A stretch of 64,000 nucleotides of DNA from Psococerastis gibbosa (Eukaryota > Arthropoda > Insecta > Psocodea > Psocidae). Positions 26,610-40,254 of this stretch are shown piece after piece. The stretch spans positions 23,793,371 to 23,857,370 of the forward strand of contig OZ020487.1 of assembly GCA_963971405.1 (NCBI GenBank), given 5' to 3'. A program made the position numbers and the translations under genes. Each line of letters begins with the position of its first letter. Position 1 is the first letter of the stretch. The notes beneath the pieces were generated by a model. It was not told where the DNA came from and ran no database searches. It saw only the letters and a program-made list of their open reading frames with translations.

Positions 26610-28457
26610 TGTTAAAGTTATAAACAAAATAACGATTCAGCACATGAATTAATTATTAACATAATTTTAAATCAATTTTAATAATAAAATATATTGCATA
26701 AAAGTTATAGAACAAATAAAAAAACAATAACACAGAGAGACAGGCTATCCAATCCAACATTCACAATGAAGCTTTGAAAATTAATTTCCCTGCCCTTACT
26801 TCCCGCCAATTGTTGTTTTAAGCAGATTTATTTTTTCACTAGTTCAACAAACTCATTGTTTTTTGGTAGTATAATTTGAGACGCTCCAGAGATGAGGCCA
26901 TACCACTCAATTATTATTCTGTTTCTAAATAGCATTCAGTAGTCATAGTTTTAAGCAGTTGCTGGAATAATGATAATTCATAATAAATAATTTTCATTGT
27001 CTTCCCTGGCATCAAACGAACGTTGCTCCTGAACCAGCAGTAAGTATGCTTCCATAAAATTTAATAGCGGGCAATTTATAAGTAACAGTAGGCCCAAACC
27101 TAATGGTAATTATCTCTCAAAAGTATTTTATACTGAAATCTCTAATATTATATAAGAATTACTAACAATCTACACTCAACAGGATATGCTAAGTCCAGAG
27201 TTCGGAACAGTAATAGGACAATAAATATTAATTGGATACTTTCACAGATTTCTTCGAGAAGACTTTTCCGTATCTAGGCGGCGTAATTGCATGGCAGCAG
27301 GCAGTACGGACATAAAGGTCAGGGGGTAGGCCTAGGTGGCAGACTTTGATTGCGACTGACTCGTATATGGTGAGACGGGGCAGACCTGCGCCCTGGGCTT
27401 AACCACCATCCTGGCCACCTAGTCGATAATAGTCAGTGTCGCAGTCGTCACGTTTCATTTTTTTTTTCTACGAAACGTTAACCCCAGCTCTTCAACGAAA
27501 TCCAGGTTGGTCTGGCATACCTATACCTATGATTTCATTGATCTCTTCCATACATGCCTATGCCTATAGCACATGCCTACCCGCGCGTATACCTATGTCG
27601 GCTATGTCATACCATTATATTTATATCTTATATATTGTTCCGCTCATTCTTAAAGGATCTGTACGTGTATAATAAAAACAGTTTTTCAATGCTATTCTCT
27701 AGGTCTATCTATTATTCTTAGAACTTTCGCAAATGTACATACATATTTAGGCCTACAATGATAATATATATTCGTCGCTAATACTGCAAAATGTTATATG
27801 TCCAAAAATGGTACTTACAGGTTAAATCTCCATTGCGACCAAAATAAGTGAATACCCCTTGTAGCAAACGGTCGCTTGTTAACAGCCAATAGAAGGAAGC
27901 TGCTTTCAAGTAAAGCCACAAAAAAGCACAGTAAATAATACAAAAATTTGACAGTTTTTTTTTGTTCCTGAAAAGTAAGGTTTTTCACACGCGAAACTTT
28001 GCAGTATCAGTGATGATACAGTATGTATTACAATACGCGGCAATAATATATGAGTCTAACCTAGCTAATTCATAAAGTCATAAAACTATTTAGTACGGTA
28101 TATGGAGTCTCATTCGTCAACAGCCTCGATACGGATTAATAAGCAGCAATGATGCTGGCGATCAGTTCCTGAGATTATATCACCGTCCATTCAAAATTAT
28201 TTTCACTTACCGTACATCGAAAAGTCTGCAAGCAAATTCCCACTTTTGCTATTTTTCTTGCAGACTGACTTTCGCCAATATTTTAAAGGATGAATTACAT
28301 TTACTGCAATATAAATGCGTGTCTATACTTAAATATAGGCCTATAATGTCAAAATGTTCATAGCGTGGCTGCGTGGGTAATAATTTGGAAAATTTTCAGA
28401 TTTACTCAAATTTTACGAGCTGTAATTACATCCGGTAATTATATTTGGCTTTTAAAA
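26610..28457. promoter_or_regulatory. Shared head-to-head intergenic region of LZTR1 and the ENT4-type gene
   Basis: 1848 bp separate the two start codons, which face away from each other. It must contain both promoters, and no other gene was seen. I found no clear TATA box. A (GT/AT)-rich stretch and the ACCTATACC-type repeats at 27530-27600 are low-complexity. Confidence 0.5.
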
Positions 28458-31400
28458 ATGGATGAAAATTTGAGTAGGGGCTACATCCGTCTTGGAAAGC
28501 TAAGAAATCCACAGGACTTTCGATTCAGGAATGGTTTCAGTCGTCATATATCACCTCCTATTGACAAATATAACGGGATCTACTTTGCCCTAGTCTTGGC
28601 TGGGCTTGGATTTTTGTTACCGTACAACAGGTAAAATATATAAATAGGCTGTAGGCTTATATACTCCCAATGAGTCACGTAGAATCGCCATCACTGTCTC
28701 TATATAAACTGACATTTTTTTTAGAGAGGCCCTCTTGCAGGCACGTAGGTATACATTGTTCTGTGTTTAGGGGGTCGAAATTAAATGCATATTGGCACAT
28801 GATAGCAATAGGGTAGGCGCTTTAAAATAATTAATTGACTAACCACCCCCCCCCCCCCTAAAAAATCTATACCTACCTGGAGGGTGCCCTCACATACCTT
28901 ACATCCTTCTTTATTATAAGGTGCCCATTCCACATACGTACAACGTCAATGAAAATTATGAAATTGAAGGTGGTAGCAGAATTTTTAGTATGTCTTTAAT
29001 GTCTGCTGCCACCTTCAATTTCATAATTTTCATTGAAGTTGTACGTATGTGGAATGGGCGCCTAACTACCAGTACACAGGCACCAGTTTAATTGCATACA
29101 ACAGACAGTATGTCAAGAGAACAAGAGCGCTATACTGCAATAAAAGAAATCAAAGAATGCTCTGTAAAAGAGAATAAATATTAATAATAACTAATAAATA
29201 CCTTTAATTATTTTGTTGCAGCTTTACAATAGCAGTTGACTATTACACCCACCAGTATCCAAATACGACCATAGTTTTCGATATTTCGCTGGTGTATATA
29301 ATTATGGCATTTTTTGCCGTTCTCGCCAATAACTTTCTAGTGGAAACATTATCCCTCAATACAAGGATAACTTTTGGTAAGTGTACAATTTACATGCTAA
29401 TTTCATTTGCAGCTATACATTGTAGAATGCTAGTACATGAACCCATTGAGATTCGAAAGACTAGGTCTGGGGACTCCATTGACCATTGCAATTGCATTTG
29501 GGATGTGACTGGTGACCGAGAAAAGGGGGGAAACTATGGCTGAGCTCAAGGCGATGACCATCAACCCGGCGGAGATCAAGAAAGGGCAACCGAGGTACGC
29601 AGCACTAAGAGAGAAGAAGAAAGGGTGACCAATGGTAGGGGAAACGCGGTTACAGGGCATCTTGCTCACCGCGACATCTTAAATATTGCAATGGTCAAGA
29701 AGAAGGACCAGTCATCAGACCTAGTAAAGTTGACCTAGTAGGGTTGCCAACCGTACTCTATTTCAGAGTATTGTACTCTTTTTCATGTATGTGTACTCTA
29801 CAAACTGAAAGTCATTTAGAGTACGCAAAAATACTCTTTTTCTGAAACATGTAAGAAAATATTTTTTTTATGAAAAAACGTATAACGTATATGGGCAAAA
29901 CCTCACTAATTTGGGCCTATTTATCAAATTTTTTCTCCGGGGGAGACCCCCACGCCCCCCTTTCTCCAGGGTATAATATTCGTAAAACCTCAGTAATTTG
30001 GGCCTACTTCTCAATTTTCTTTTCTTTGGGGTTAATCTCCGGGCGCCCCTTTCTCCAGGGTATACCATGCGCAAAACCTCACTAATTTGGGCCGATTTAT
30101 CAATTTCCTTCTCCGGGGGAGACCCCCGGGCCCCCTTTCTCCAGGGTATAATATTCGTAAAACCTCACTAATTTCGGCCCATTTATCAATTTTTTCTCCG
30201 GGGGATCAAAGTCTTGGGGTCGGAAGTAATAGTCATATGATGCTATTGTAGTTATTTCTTTTTTTAATTTTTTCAGGCTACGCAGTATCCTGTGTTACTC
30301 TCCTATTTGTAGCATTTGGTGAGGTATGGCTCGGTCTAGGAGGATCAGATGTTGGGTATACTATTAATCTCATTGCGGTTGCTGTTGTGGCATTGGGTTG
30401 CACTGGTAAGTTCAACATTTCATAGAAAATTATAGGTAGTAGTTAGTTAGTGTGTAGGTTTATGTTTATGGTGTTTTTAGTTTAGTTATAATTGTATTGC
30501 ATTACTGTATCCAATATAATTCATTCTTTCATTCATCATATGGTAACCTGCTTCGCACTTTTTGATTTTTTAATTTTTATATTTATTTTTTATCAAATAG
30601 CTTATAGGGTAAAATTGATTAACTATTATTTCAAACCGGTTATAACTGACAATAACTGGAAAATTAATAATTGAGAACTTTCCAGCGGCAAATATGACAC
30701 CGTATTCGAAAGGTTTTTGAAGGTAAAGCGCCTCAAAATTGAGTTAGCCCAAAATTTAAAAAAATTGATCCTGAGGTATGATTTTTGGAAACAAACATGC
30801 CAAATTTCATCAAAATCCACCGGGTGGTTTGCCCACAAATCGACGAACAGACAGACAGACCGACAGACATTTCGTAAAAACCAATTTTTGTGTAAATCCA
30901 CTAAAATCCCGAAATCGAAAATTTCGACCATCACAAAGCTTTCCATATACTATATACTACGTATTAATAAGAAATCAAAATAGAAATACTGTGATAAGGC
31001 ATCAATCAGTACGCAAATATAGTTCACTAGCTTGCTTCGGCGGGTAGTTGGGCGGCATGTTTCTTCCAAGTAACAAGCATTAATGACTGGATATTAGAAC
31101 GGGGCCTAATGTAGAAAAACACAATCGAACAGGTATCATTGAGCAGCCCAATAACATAACCTACATAATCTGTTTCAGTACAACAGTCAAGTTTCTATGG
31201 ATATACAAGCATGCTTCCAAGCAGATACACTCAAGCGGTAATGGCAGGAGAAAGTAAGTATAGCCGTCCTGCTTTCCTCGCGGGAAACCTAATGGTACAA
31301 AGTGCAAAACAATTTGGGCACCCGAGAATCGACTCTTATTAATCGTACTTTTTTTTTACCCGACTACTAAGAAAATTATTTAAATTATAACCTATAATTA

Positions 31401-34400
31401 ATACGGTTTGAGATAACTGGTTTACCTACGTATCATATCGCCGAGATGTTTCAATGATTGAGCTACCCTAGTATTTCATAATTCAATCATTTAAGGCCAG
31501 ACGCCATTTCTGTTCATATCAATGCTGATGGTTGTGTCCAATCGGTGATTGTGACGGCACAGATATTAAAATGTCGAGAAATTTGTCTTATAATGCCTAA
31601 AAAAAAAATATATATATAGGCCTATATATATATATATATTTGTTGTGAAATTCGACTCTGTACATAAAACTAGTGGCGCTAGTGTCCCGCGGGAGGGGGG
31701 GGGGAACTCCGATTGGGCCTTAACGATAAAAAATAGTCACTGTCTATAAACATTACCTCCCGGAACAACCGAAACATTATAGAACTTCTTTATAATACGA
31801 TATAAAAAATATTTATCAACACACGTGTTGAAATTCATTTTTAGTTAGAGTGTACATTCATAGCAACTTGAATTAAAAATAAAACTTTCGGATTTAGAGT
31901 CGTGTCGAGGGGGGTGACCAAAGGCTGCATACTACAGGTATGCACTGTATCTCCTCTTAAACATTCTTGTACTTCAGATACGTTTGTGTCTTGTCTTATA
32001 CATCAGTAACGAAGTGGCCTCCTGCTGACTAATGAGGAACACGACGAGCAATCGATCAAATACAGTTCACACAACTTTGAGAGAATATCTACCTATAGAA
32101 CAAGTTTAATTAAACTACAAACCTGAAAAAAATTCGTATGAAATCTAAAATCACTCAACTAACTGCATTTAGTCTATATTACAGTCTAAGCACGGTAATA
32201 GTACCTAGAGCCTAAATTAATATTAAAATTTAAAATATGGAAGTTGCATTGCTGTGAGTTTCTTATTAATAGTTATATTTTATTTCAGGTGCAGCAGGAT
32301 TTCTCGTCTCGCTAAATCGGATTATAACTAAAAGTCTAATGGATAATGAAAAAGTGAACACATTTATATTCTTCATTCTGTCAGTTCTCATCATTGGAAT
32401 CTGCTTCTTTCTCCACAACATAGTCAACAAGTCTGAATTTGTTCAGTTTTACATTACCCTCTGCCAGGAATCTAAAAAAATTACATTAGAGCCAACGGAG
32501 GATATTGGGCTGGTAAGCAACATCAACCCTTAAAGAGGACATGCTACGTAGAAAATTAGCACCCCAAAATTTATTGACTTTATTTTTTTTATTTAATTAA
32601 CAAAGCAAGTCATTAAAGATTTGGCTCATGGAAGTTGTAGAAGACAGCTTCATGCATCGTATAACAGGACATATTAAATTTTTGGTGCATTAGTTCTTCC
32701 ATAAATACCAGATCAGACAGGACAGGACTAAAATTTCGCGTATTCTGGGATTTTTGGAAGAACTACAAAACCAAAAAGTAAAAATACCTGATTATATGAT
32801 GGACGAAGTAGTCTTCTACAACTTACATGAGCCAAATTTTTAATAACTTGCTGAGTTAATTAAATAAAAAATGAAAAGAATTTAATTTTGGGGTGCCAAT
32901 TTTTTACGTGACATATCCTCTTAATTAAAACGAAAACATGCATAGTGCCTATGAAGTAGAATGTATAGGCTCCAACACAACATTAGAAACATTTGCCCCA
33001 TCACTTCGGGTTGAGCAAGTTGCATACCCTTGATAAGGCGTTATTGTGCTAAACCGCTCTCTTAGATGGTTTCTTACTGTGACGACGATATGGAATTTAG
33101 AAATTCCCTAATTATGACGTACACGTAATTCAAATGAAAATAATATATGCAGATCCTTGTTATTTTGTTGTTTTTTTATTTCCAACGTCTGCTTTCAGCA
33201 TTTATGCTTGAAGCAACCCTGTCAGCCTGGCGGGAGGAGTGAGCCTGTTTATTAACATGAGGCACCCTAAGGGCAGACTCCGTCACCTCGGGGAGAAGGG
33301 GAGTTGACTGACAGGGTGGACCTCCTGATTATAGTGGATTCAGAACCACTAGGGGAACATAGTACAGTCACACGATTAATTCGGAGGTGACCAGGACTCG
33401 ACACGCACTTAGACTGACTGGTATAGTCTCAGCGCGTTATCATGTCCCACCATGTTCCCCTGCCAACGCTGTGCACACTACCAAGTATGCCGCAGTTTGG
33501 AACAGGCTCTGTTCTAGTGGATTCAACTTGGTATGGCCGTTGGCAACCTTAATTTTGTCAAACTATCTGAGTACATACTGCCGCGATGGGAATCAGTTAA
33601 TTTTACAAAATCGTTGGCTGTTTACAGATGGATCCAAGCGAGTCGCAATATGGTGTACTGAAACTGCAAAGTCCTGAGAATGGTGGAAATGGTGGGGAAT
33701 ACACCAATGGACAGTTTTCATCGCTAAGTTTCGCAAATCCTGCATATGAACCGCAGGCGTCTGGCCCTTGCTATAAAGTCGAAGATGTCATGGGGCAGGA
33801 AGTCCCCCGACCTGGAAAATGGCGAGGAATGCAACGTAAGTTATTAGTCTCAAAAGCAGCCATGGGAAGCCAAATTATAATACAGTTATGAAATAGCAGT
33901 ATGTACCCACACACTCCGTTCTTTTGGTTTTACCGCTTTGGTAAGGTAAGGTGAAGTACCACTATCACGAGCGTATACGGACAACCAACTGTCTAAAACA
34001 GTTTGCCTATCACTTTTGACCGATCTTATCCAGGAATATACAGTACATTAGTCCTCGGTTCTGTAGCAGGGTAACCAATTCTCCTCTCAAAGGATCCCTT
34101 GTAAAAATGTTATTTTAAAAAATCGTTGTCAACTCCTGAATTAATGACAGACACACAATTGTACCGTAATTCATTATCCAATTAATTTATAGGCTGATTT
34201 ACAAATTGAGGCTCCGAGATAGGCCCATTGCAACCTGCAGGCAATGGGTTGATTAACAATAGCGGTAATTTCCACCGGGGTATATATTCCATTGCTTGCA
34301 ATACATTTTAGGCGGGACCACGCTTTTGTGCTTTGGTGCCTCATAGTAATCTAGTTATGTAGACCTACTACTTTTAGTTTTATTTTTGTTTTAGGCGGTA

Positions 34401-36495
34401 TCCATGCACGCTGGGATGTAGCCAAATCAATATGGCCTTACATGTTAACAATAAGCTTTGCATATTTTGTGACATTATGCCTTTATCCGGGTATTATGTC
34501 TGAAATTGTAAGCTGTCATTTCAACTCTTGGATGCCAGTAGTGATTATGGCAATATTCAACGCATCTGACCTCATCGGCAAGGTACGTGCTCTGCATAAC
34601 TGTAGGTAAATAGTGTATCGCAAGGTGGGTGAATTAGTTCATCAGGGTGACTTTGCTGATTTTGTTTAAAAGCGCGAACAAGTTATTGATACGTTGCTTG
34701 AACGTTGGGTCTACTCCAGAACCCCTGGCCTACCAAAAAAGGACCTCATTTTGTAGTTTGCCTTCCACTATGTGAGCAAATTACCTACTACATTTTCCAT
34801 CGTGCCAATTAGGAGCTACAATAGATGCCTACATGGACAGTATTAGTCTTGTTCAAAAGCATTTTATATTTCAGTCAGCACGCTAGGTGGGAGTGTTCAC
34901 TATAGATCAGGTTTGCTGACGAGTAACTTAAGAGCAAATCCAGCGACCTCGGTGACAAGGTGGTAGCGTGCTTGTGCGAGTCTCTACATACGTTGCGATC
35001 GGAGACGTGTCGTAACTCGACATAAGTACATATTAGGTTACTTAGTGAGGCGATTGAAGAGGTTAATCGGATACATTCATTAAATTGTTTGCATGCGATT
35101 AACCTTTTATAACAATTTTAACACCGATTGGCCGCATTGCTTTAACTGTCAGTTATTTTTTTACAAGCCCAGTTCAATAATTATAGTCAATCAGTGTTAG
35201 AAGCATGTAGGCTACATATCATGTATCAAAATAGTGGGCAACATTTCTTCTAAGGAGTGTGATATTTTTGACAGCGCTACGATCAACACTTCATGTGATT
35301 TGATTTTTATACCTGTAAGGCTTTTTCCCTTCGATTGTCTCTTAATTTTATTTATTAAATGAGATAAGTATTAAATTAAGTTGTCAAATTTTAAAACAAT
35401 GTAAATCACACTAGCTTAGGTAAAGGAGTCGGTCAGTTACCGCAATTTTTATCGGAATTATTAGTTGTGTGAATTAATTACAGATGCTTGCAGCGATTTC
35501 TCACGACTGGACAAGAACTAGCATGCTAATTGTGGCGGGATGCCGAATATTTCTAGTGCCACTGATTCTCCTATGTGCGATGCCGCGAGGAAGGCCTTTT
35601 ATATCGGGCGAAGGATACCCAATGTTCTTTTCCATGGTACTAGGACTTACAAACGGTCTTGTTGGCAGCATCCCCATGATTCAAGCACCATGTAAAGTTG
35701 CGGAAGAACACCGGGAGTTGGCAGGTGAGAAAGTGCTGCGCTTTGCGTGGCATGAAATGTTATTTTACAAAACAGGAGCAGAGGCTATATAAATTGCCGT
35801 TCCAATATAACGTGTATAAACAAGAAAATTACAAAGAACGAAAGAAAGATAACCACAACACGAAAAGAAACTATTATATGGAGTCCTGGATCTACCCTAG
35901 GCTAGCTCTGACCCTTTCCTGAATCAAGCCGCCAGGTGACCGCAAACCAGAGATGTGACATCTTTTGAAATTTGACAGCATAACATGTATATTAGGTAAT
36001 TGAAACAAAGACTACGCGCCCCAAAAAAATCTCAATTTTTCCCAGCGACAAAAACCACGATCGGATAAAGTCTGAATAACCTACCATCAAGCATCTATTT
36101 GAAAGCAGGCCCACAATCATCTGTAAATATACCTATTTCGTTAAATTTGTTTAGGTAACATAATGACCCTGTCATACAACATAGGCTTAACAGCAGGCTC
36201 TGTGGCAGCATACCTTTTGAATTCTCTGCTTGGACAGTCACTTACAAATGTCTGCGATGGATTCCTTCCTGTCGGTACAACTCCAAGGACCACCACCACT
36301 ACCACAGCACCAACAACGCCAAGGTTAACCACTCTTCTACTACCGATCACGACTACAATAGCATCGATCATACCTTTTAACAATGTGACAATGGAAGCTC
36401 TTAATACCACTTTTACTCGTAACAACACTGCAACAATGGCAGCGGTAACAGTTACACAATTATTCAATTTTACAGCAACAGTTGCTCCAATATGA
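28458..36495 (+). CDS. SLC29A4: Equilibrative nucleoside / monoamine transporter, ENT4 (PMAT) type, complete
   Basis: Multipass plasma-membrane transporter of the SLC29 family; ENT4 moves monoamines, organic cations and adenosine (family knowledge). Exons: 28458-28630, 29222-29376, 30277-30405, 31179-31253, 32289-32512, 33628-33835, 34395-34582, 35484-35724, 36155-36495 (TGA). The sum is 1734 nt, 577 residues; human ENT4 is 530. Match to ENT4: YNGIYFALVLAGLGFLLPYN in helix 1, LNTRITFGYAV, GCTVQQSSFYGYTSMLP, RYTQAVMAGES, a large acidic/Gly-rich cytoplasmic loop (exon 6, NPAYEP), then LVPLILLCAMPRGRP and EEHRELAGNIMTLSYNIG. The start was chosen at MDENLSRGY; an in-frame ATG at 28365 would add 31 residues but sits in a weak context. 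Odd: after helix 11 there is a Thr-rich, N-glycosylation-rich tail (TTPRTTTTTTAPTTP) instead of a short C-terminus. Human ENT1/2 types lack the VQQSSFYGY/RYTQ pattern, so ENT4 is preferred. Confidence 0.93.
28919..29063. repeat. Foldback element, CATTCCACATACGTACAAC arm type
   Basis: Near-perfect ~65-bp arms; core GGTGGTAGCAGAATTT / AATGTCTGCTGCCACC. Lies in ENT4 intron 1. Same arm sequence as the 62079-62647 copies. Confidence 0.88.
29876..30215 (+). repeat. GC-rich minisatellite array in ENT4 intron 2
   Basis: About 3.5 units of roughly 95 bp: CGTAAAACCTCACTAATTTG, then CTCCGGGGGAGACCCCC, then CCCTTTCTCCAGGGTATA. Short open frames here are artefacts of the repeat. Confidence 0.85.
30640..30985 (-). 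repeat. Family A dispersed repeat in ENT4 intron 3
   Basis: Reverse copy with (CAGA)n and ATTTCGTAAAAACCA. Long open frames here on both strands come from the repeat, not from a gene. Confidence 0.75.
31590..31645. repeat. (AT)n microsatellite
   Basis: TATATATATAGGCCTATATA-type run after an A8 tract in ENT4 intron 4. Confidence 0.8.
33182..33543 (+). repeat. Dispersed 362-bp repeat with CCAACG/CGTTGG ends
   Basis: Begins CCAACGTCTGCTTTCAGC and ends ATGGCCGTTGG. The two 6-bp ends are inverted repeats. It lies in ENT4 intron 5, 84 bp upstream of exon 6. The internal segment GGTGGACCTCCTGATTATAG is shared with the other copies. Confidence 0.75.
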
Positions 36496-37340
36496 AAATA
36501 TAATTAGTTTTGGGTGGATAATCATAAGGGAAATGGAAGTACTATAAACGTACAGACTACAGAGTAGACTATACATTTCAGAAGTTTAGACTGAAGAGAT
36601 GCTTCCACCGTAGGATCCGAGCTGGAGCTCCATTGAGATTAACTAGCCAATGCGAACAGCTTGTGGAAGTACACTGCTTCTTTGAACACTCGAGACTAGA
36701 AGTCGAGAGATGTCTGCATATGCGCCATGTTGCTATGATCGTTTGTCTTATAAAACATTTATTGGCGTGAGAGCAGCAGGCAAATGTTGTAGAGCGCTTA
36801 TTGTTATGGAAGTAAACAATACCCGTCCTAAAGTGAAGCAAAAATAAGTCTTCATTCAGGGGCTACCGCAGCTGCCTGGGCTAAGCAAAGTTGTAACCAG
36901 TTGGACCCAATGTGAAGCCTCAGGCAATCATAGGAATGGATCAGGATTTAACACAACCGCATAATCACAAAAATTATTAGATCATATGAAACCAGTAGTG
37001 AAGGCACTTTTAGGTATTTCCTAGACGCAGTCACAGTTTGCAAAATTGCAAGGAACATTTGCATTTACTCATAAATAAGATACTGTGAAATTTTGTAAAT
37101 GAAAATGTTGAAATGTGGCAGTGACATGCTGCACGCAGTGCTACCTGCAACCCGGACACATCATAGGTTTGTAGTGGATAGTAGTGTGCCGTAGACACTT
37201 TACGACTTTGAATATCAATTATGAAGTGAAGTAGGTATATTTGTCTTCGCCTGTTCATCAACATACTTTGAAAATGGGATGAAATTGTCAGCACCAAAAC
37301 ATACGCCATGTTATATACGCCATAGGTTTTCGGAGTTAAG

Positions 37341-37510
37341 CAGCCTGATCATGGCGATTATAATATTGGTATTTATTTAATCCCCTGGTATTAAAAATGT
37401 AAATAAGATAATTTTATAATGGAAAGTGCTATTCAAAAGTTGTTTGTTTACGTTTTCAATACCAGGGTGTTAAATAAATACCGGTATTATTATCGCCATG
37501 ATCAGGCTGC
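37341..37510. repeat. Foldback family B, most complete copy
   Basis: CAGCCTGATCATGGCGATTA...GCCATGATCAGGCTGC. A loop segment AATTTTATAATGGAAAGTGC is shared by all three copies. Confidence 0.85.
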
Positions 37511-37789
37511 TGGCAGTGTTCCCATAGACAGATTTATAATGTACCAACAAGTAGTCACGTCGATGTCGATTTAAAATCTTAGTAGCTGAACTGTTATGAA
37601 CTGATTATTAATATAGTTTTGAGAAGCGCTATTTTTTTAAACTACTAAACTACGTGTTGTTGATTTAATCCTTGCAGTTTGACAGTTTAGGAAACATCCG
37701 GAAGAAAAAAAATATCCCCTCTACATTCCCCTATTGGAGAATTCTTGAACATAGGGCCCATAAAAAAAAGCCTAGTAACGTATTATTGA

Positions 37790-38058
37790 GTATTGTAGGA
37801 TCATTTAACAAAGGGTTAGGTTGGAGTCTGCTTTGTTAATAGTCATTAGAGGCATGGGCCTCATAGTCATCAAACAATTAGGGCGGAGGCCATTGTCAGA
37901 GGAAGGGGAAGTAACAGCCACTCCCGAAATGTCGCCCCCTTTCCCTGACAATGGCCTCCATCATAATTGTTCGATTACAATGAGGCTCATGCGTCTAATG
38001 ACTATTAACACAGCAGGTAATGTAAGTCCAACTAACCCTTTGTTAAATAGTATTACAT
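37790..38058. repeat. Foldback D
   Basis: ATTTAACAAAGGGTTAGGTT...AACTAACCCTTTGTTAAAT, with inner paired TTAATAGTCATTAGA and GAGGCCATTGTCAG. Confidence 0.8.
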
Positions 38059-38293
38059 CATTGCCAATAACCTTTACCAATAGATAAGATAGGATCAGTC
38101 GACATGATGTGACATGTGTACCATTCGGCTAATACCTCCGCAACTCGATGGGTAAAGTTGTACGTTTCATTAAATTTTATATACTATATCGTATAAATCC
38201 AACGTTTTCAGCTCACTAACAAAAATTTATATTTTTAGAAGTTTTTTTTTGAATAGTAACCAATTCACCAGTGTTTGAAAACTTACTTAGTTA

Positions 38294-38516
38294 AGGGCCC
38301 CTTTAATGAAAGCGGTTGCGGGAGCGAGTCTGGCGTAAAATAAACATAGCATAAGCTTGCATTTACATTGAGCAAAGTGAATCCTTCCTACAGACCGTGT
38401 GAAACTTATCTTAAAAAGAGATTACGTTCTCCGTATACATGAGCAAACTGCTAGCTTTTCTTGTGTTTATTTTACACCAGACCCGCTCCCGCAACCGCCT
38501 GTTATAAACGGGCCCT
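38294..38516. repeat. Foldback E
   Basis: AGGGCCCCTTTAATGAAAGC and GCGGTTGCGGGAGCGAGTCT pair with AGACCCGCTCCCGCAACCGC and AACGGGCCCT. Confidence 0.78.
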
Positions 38517-39277
38517 AGAAAACAACCGGAGTGCGAAAAATCTTATGCGTTAAAAAAATTATGTTTCGTAAGGAATGTCGATAGAGCCATAAATGAGATT
38601 TTATATAGTAAAAGAAATTAATGATCCGCGTTAGTGAAATTAATATTATGATGTCAAGTCAAAGGAGTTCCCAAAGCCCAAACTGTGGCCAATTGTTATT
38701 AGTGACTCATACTTTATGTTCTACTACATACTATCAAAATATAGACGAACATTTCTTCTACTTCATTTAATTATTTATGACTCTACTAACGATTTTTCTA
38801 GTGAAATTGGATTTTTTTTAATCGGACTATGGGGGTGGGGTATCCGATTGCATCTTAATTGTCCGCCATTTTGTCTATTAGCCTATAATTATTATTTTTT
38901 AATTAGAAACACTGAGCCATAAAGCTGAATGATGAAAAACGCTGTTATGGTAATTTGTTCTGAATAATAATGGATGATTAAATAGTTTGTTGGCATATTT
39001 GTTTAATATACTATAGGAACAAAGAGAAAATGAACTAAGTAGACTAGTTATTTAATAAGTCGCTAGCAATGTTTTAAACGAAGTATCAGTCAAAGTGTCA
39101 AAATACGTACTTATGTATAAACATTCAGGACACTCACAGTGTCTTAGTTCACAGATCTGACATTATAGTAGGGGAGCCCACGATTCTAAATGGGGATTTA
39201 CTCGAGCTTCATAGAGACCTATTGGGTTTCAAAGCTTACGTGATATTTCATCGGTGGAGGGAGACGCTACAGACTTT

Positions 39278-39415
39278 GGCGCAAATTCCACCGACCTCGT
39301 TTTTGATAGTCAGCGTGATATTGACGTGGTAGCAGACATTTTCAGACTGTCTTTAATGGCTGCTACCACGTCAATATCACGCTGACTATCAAAAACGAGG
39401 TCGGTGGAATTTGCG
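39278..39415. repeat. Foldback element, CGACCTCGTTTTTGATAGTC arm type
   Basis: Essentially perfect 60-bp arms with the core GACGTGGTAGCAGACATT. Confidence 0.88.
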
Positions 39416-39768
39416 ACTGCCCTACGGATTTTTAATAATGTGTGTATATCAATCTGACCGTTTGCATGGTGGGGGTGGTCGTACGCAAGGGTTTAAAAAT
39501 TTGAAAAAAAAAACATGAAATCGAGCGCGTCATTAATACACATGGTTCGTCTTTCTGTCCTAGACGTGCTGCCTCATAATCTGACAATTATCAGGAGGGA
39601 TCTGCTTAATCTGACAATTTTTGTACAATAAAAAATAGATTTTTTTAAATCGCTAAACTTAATTAATTGAAAATCTCGGGATATATTAAATATAATATTG
39701 TATTATAGTAATATTAATAATATTAAATAGTAAATATTTATAAACTTTAATTCACATAACTTATATTA

Positions 39769-39986
39769 AGGCGGCTATTCCACCGACATCGTTTTTCATT
39801 GTGCATGTGCATGGCGTGGTAGCAGACATCATTAATAAGTCTCTACCATATTATAACTTAATTTATAATAGATAAGTTAAGTATCTACATTATAGTCTCC
39901 TTAAAATATGGTAGACTTATTAATGATGTCTGCTACCACGTCATGCACATGCACAATGAAAAACGAAGTCGCTGGAATAGCCGCCT
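39769..39986. repeat. Foldback element, TTTTTCATTGTGCATGTGCA arm type
   Basis: Preceded by TTA, ends CCGCCTAA; same arm family as 49646-49869, with the shared inner loop. Confidence 0.88.
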
Positions 39987-40178
39987 AAAATAACAAAATA
40001 ATAAGTCTAAACGTTGTAAATAACACGGCGTCATGGCAACAGTAAGGATGTTAGGATGTTATAAAATAAAATGGATACCTAAAACTTTGTTCTATTATAG
40101 TATATGCTAAGCATAGGCGGATTTTTGTTTATATATAATATATCATGTCGTCATGGCAACGGAAATCATAGTGGGGAT

Positions 40179-40254
40179 AGGCGCATATTCCACCTACGTC
40201 AATAGTCAATACCACATTTACTAATGATTATTGACGTAAGAGGAATATGCGCCA
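40179..40254. repeat. Short foldback element without the core
   Basis: GGCGCATATTCCACCTACGT / ACGTAAGAGGAATATGCGCC; 76 bp, terminal type only. Confidence 0.75.

Noticed and set aside
29868-30085. Open frames on both strands with Pro/Gly/Arg-rich products
   Set aside because: They lie wholly inside the GC-rich minisatellite.
36163-36467. - strand Val-rich ORF of 108 codons
   Set aside because: It is the shadow of the Thr-rich last exon of the ENT4-type gene.
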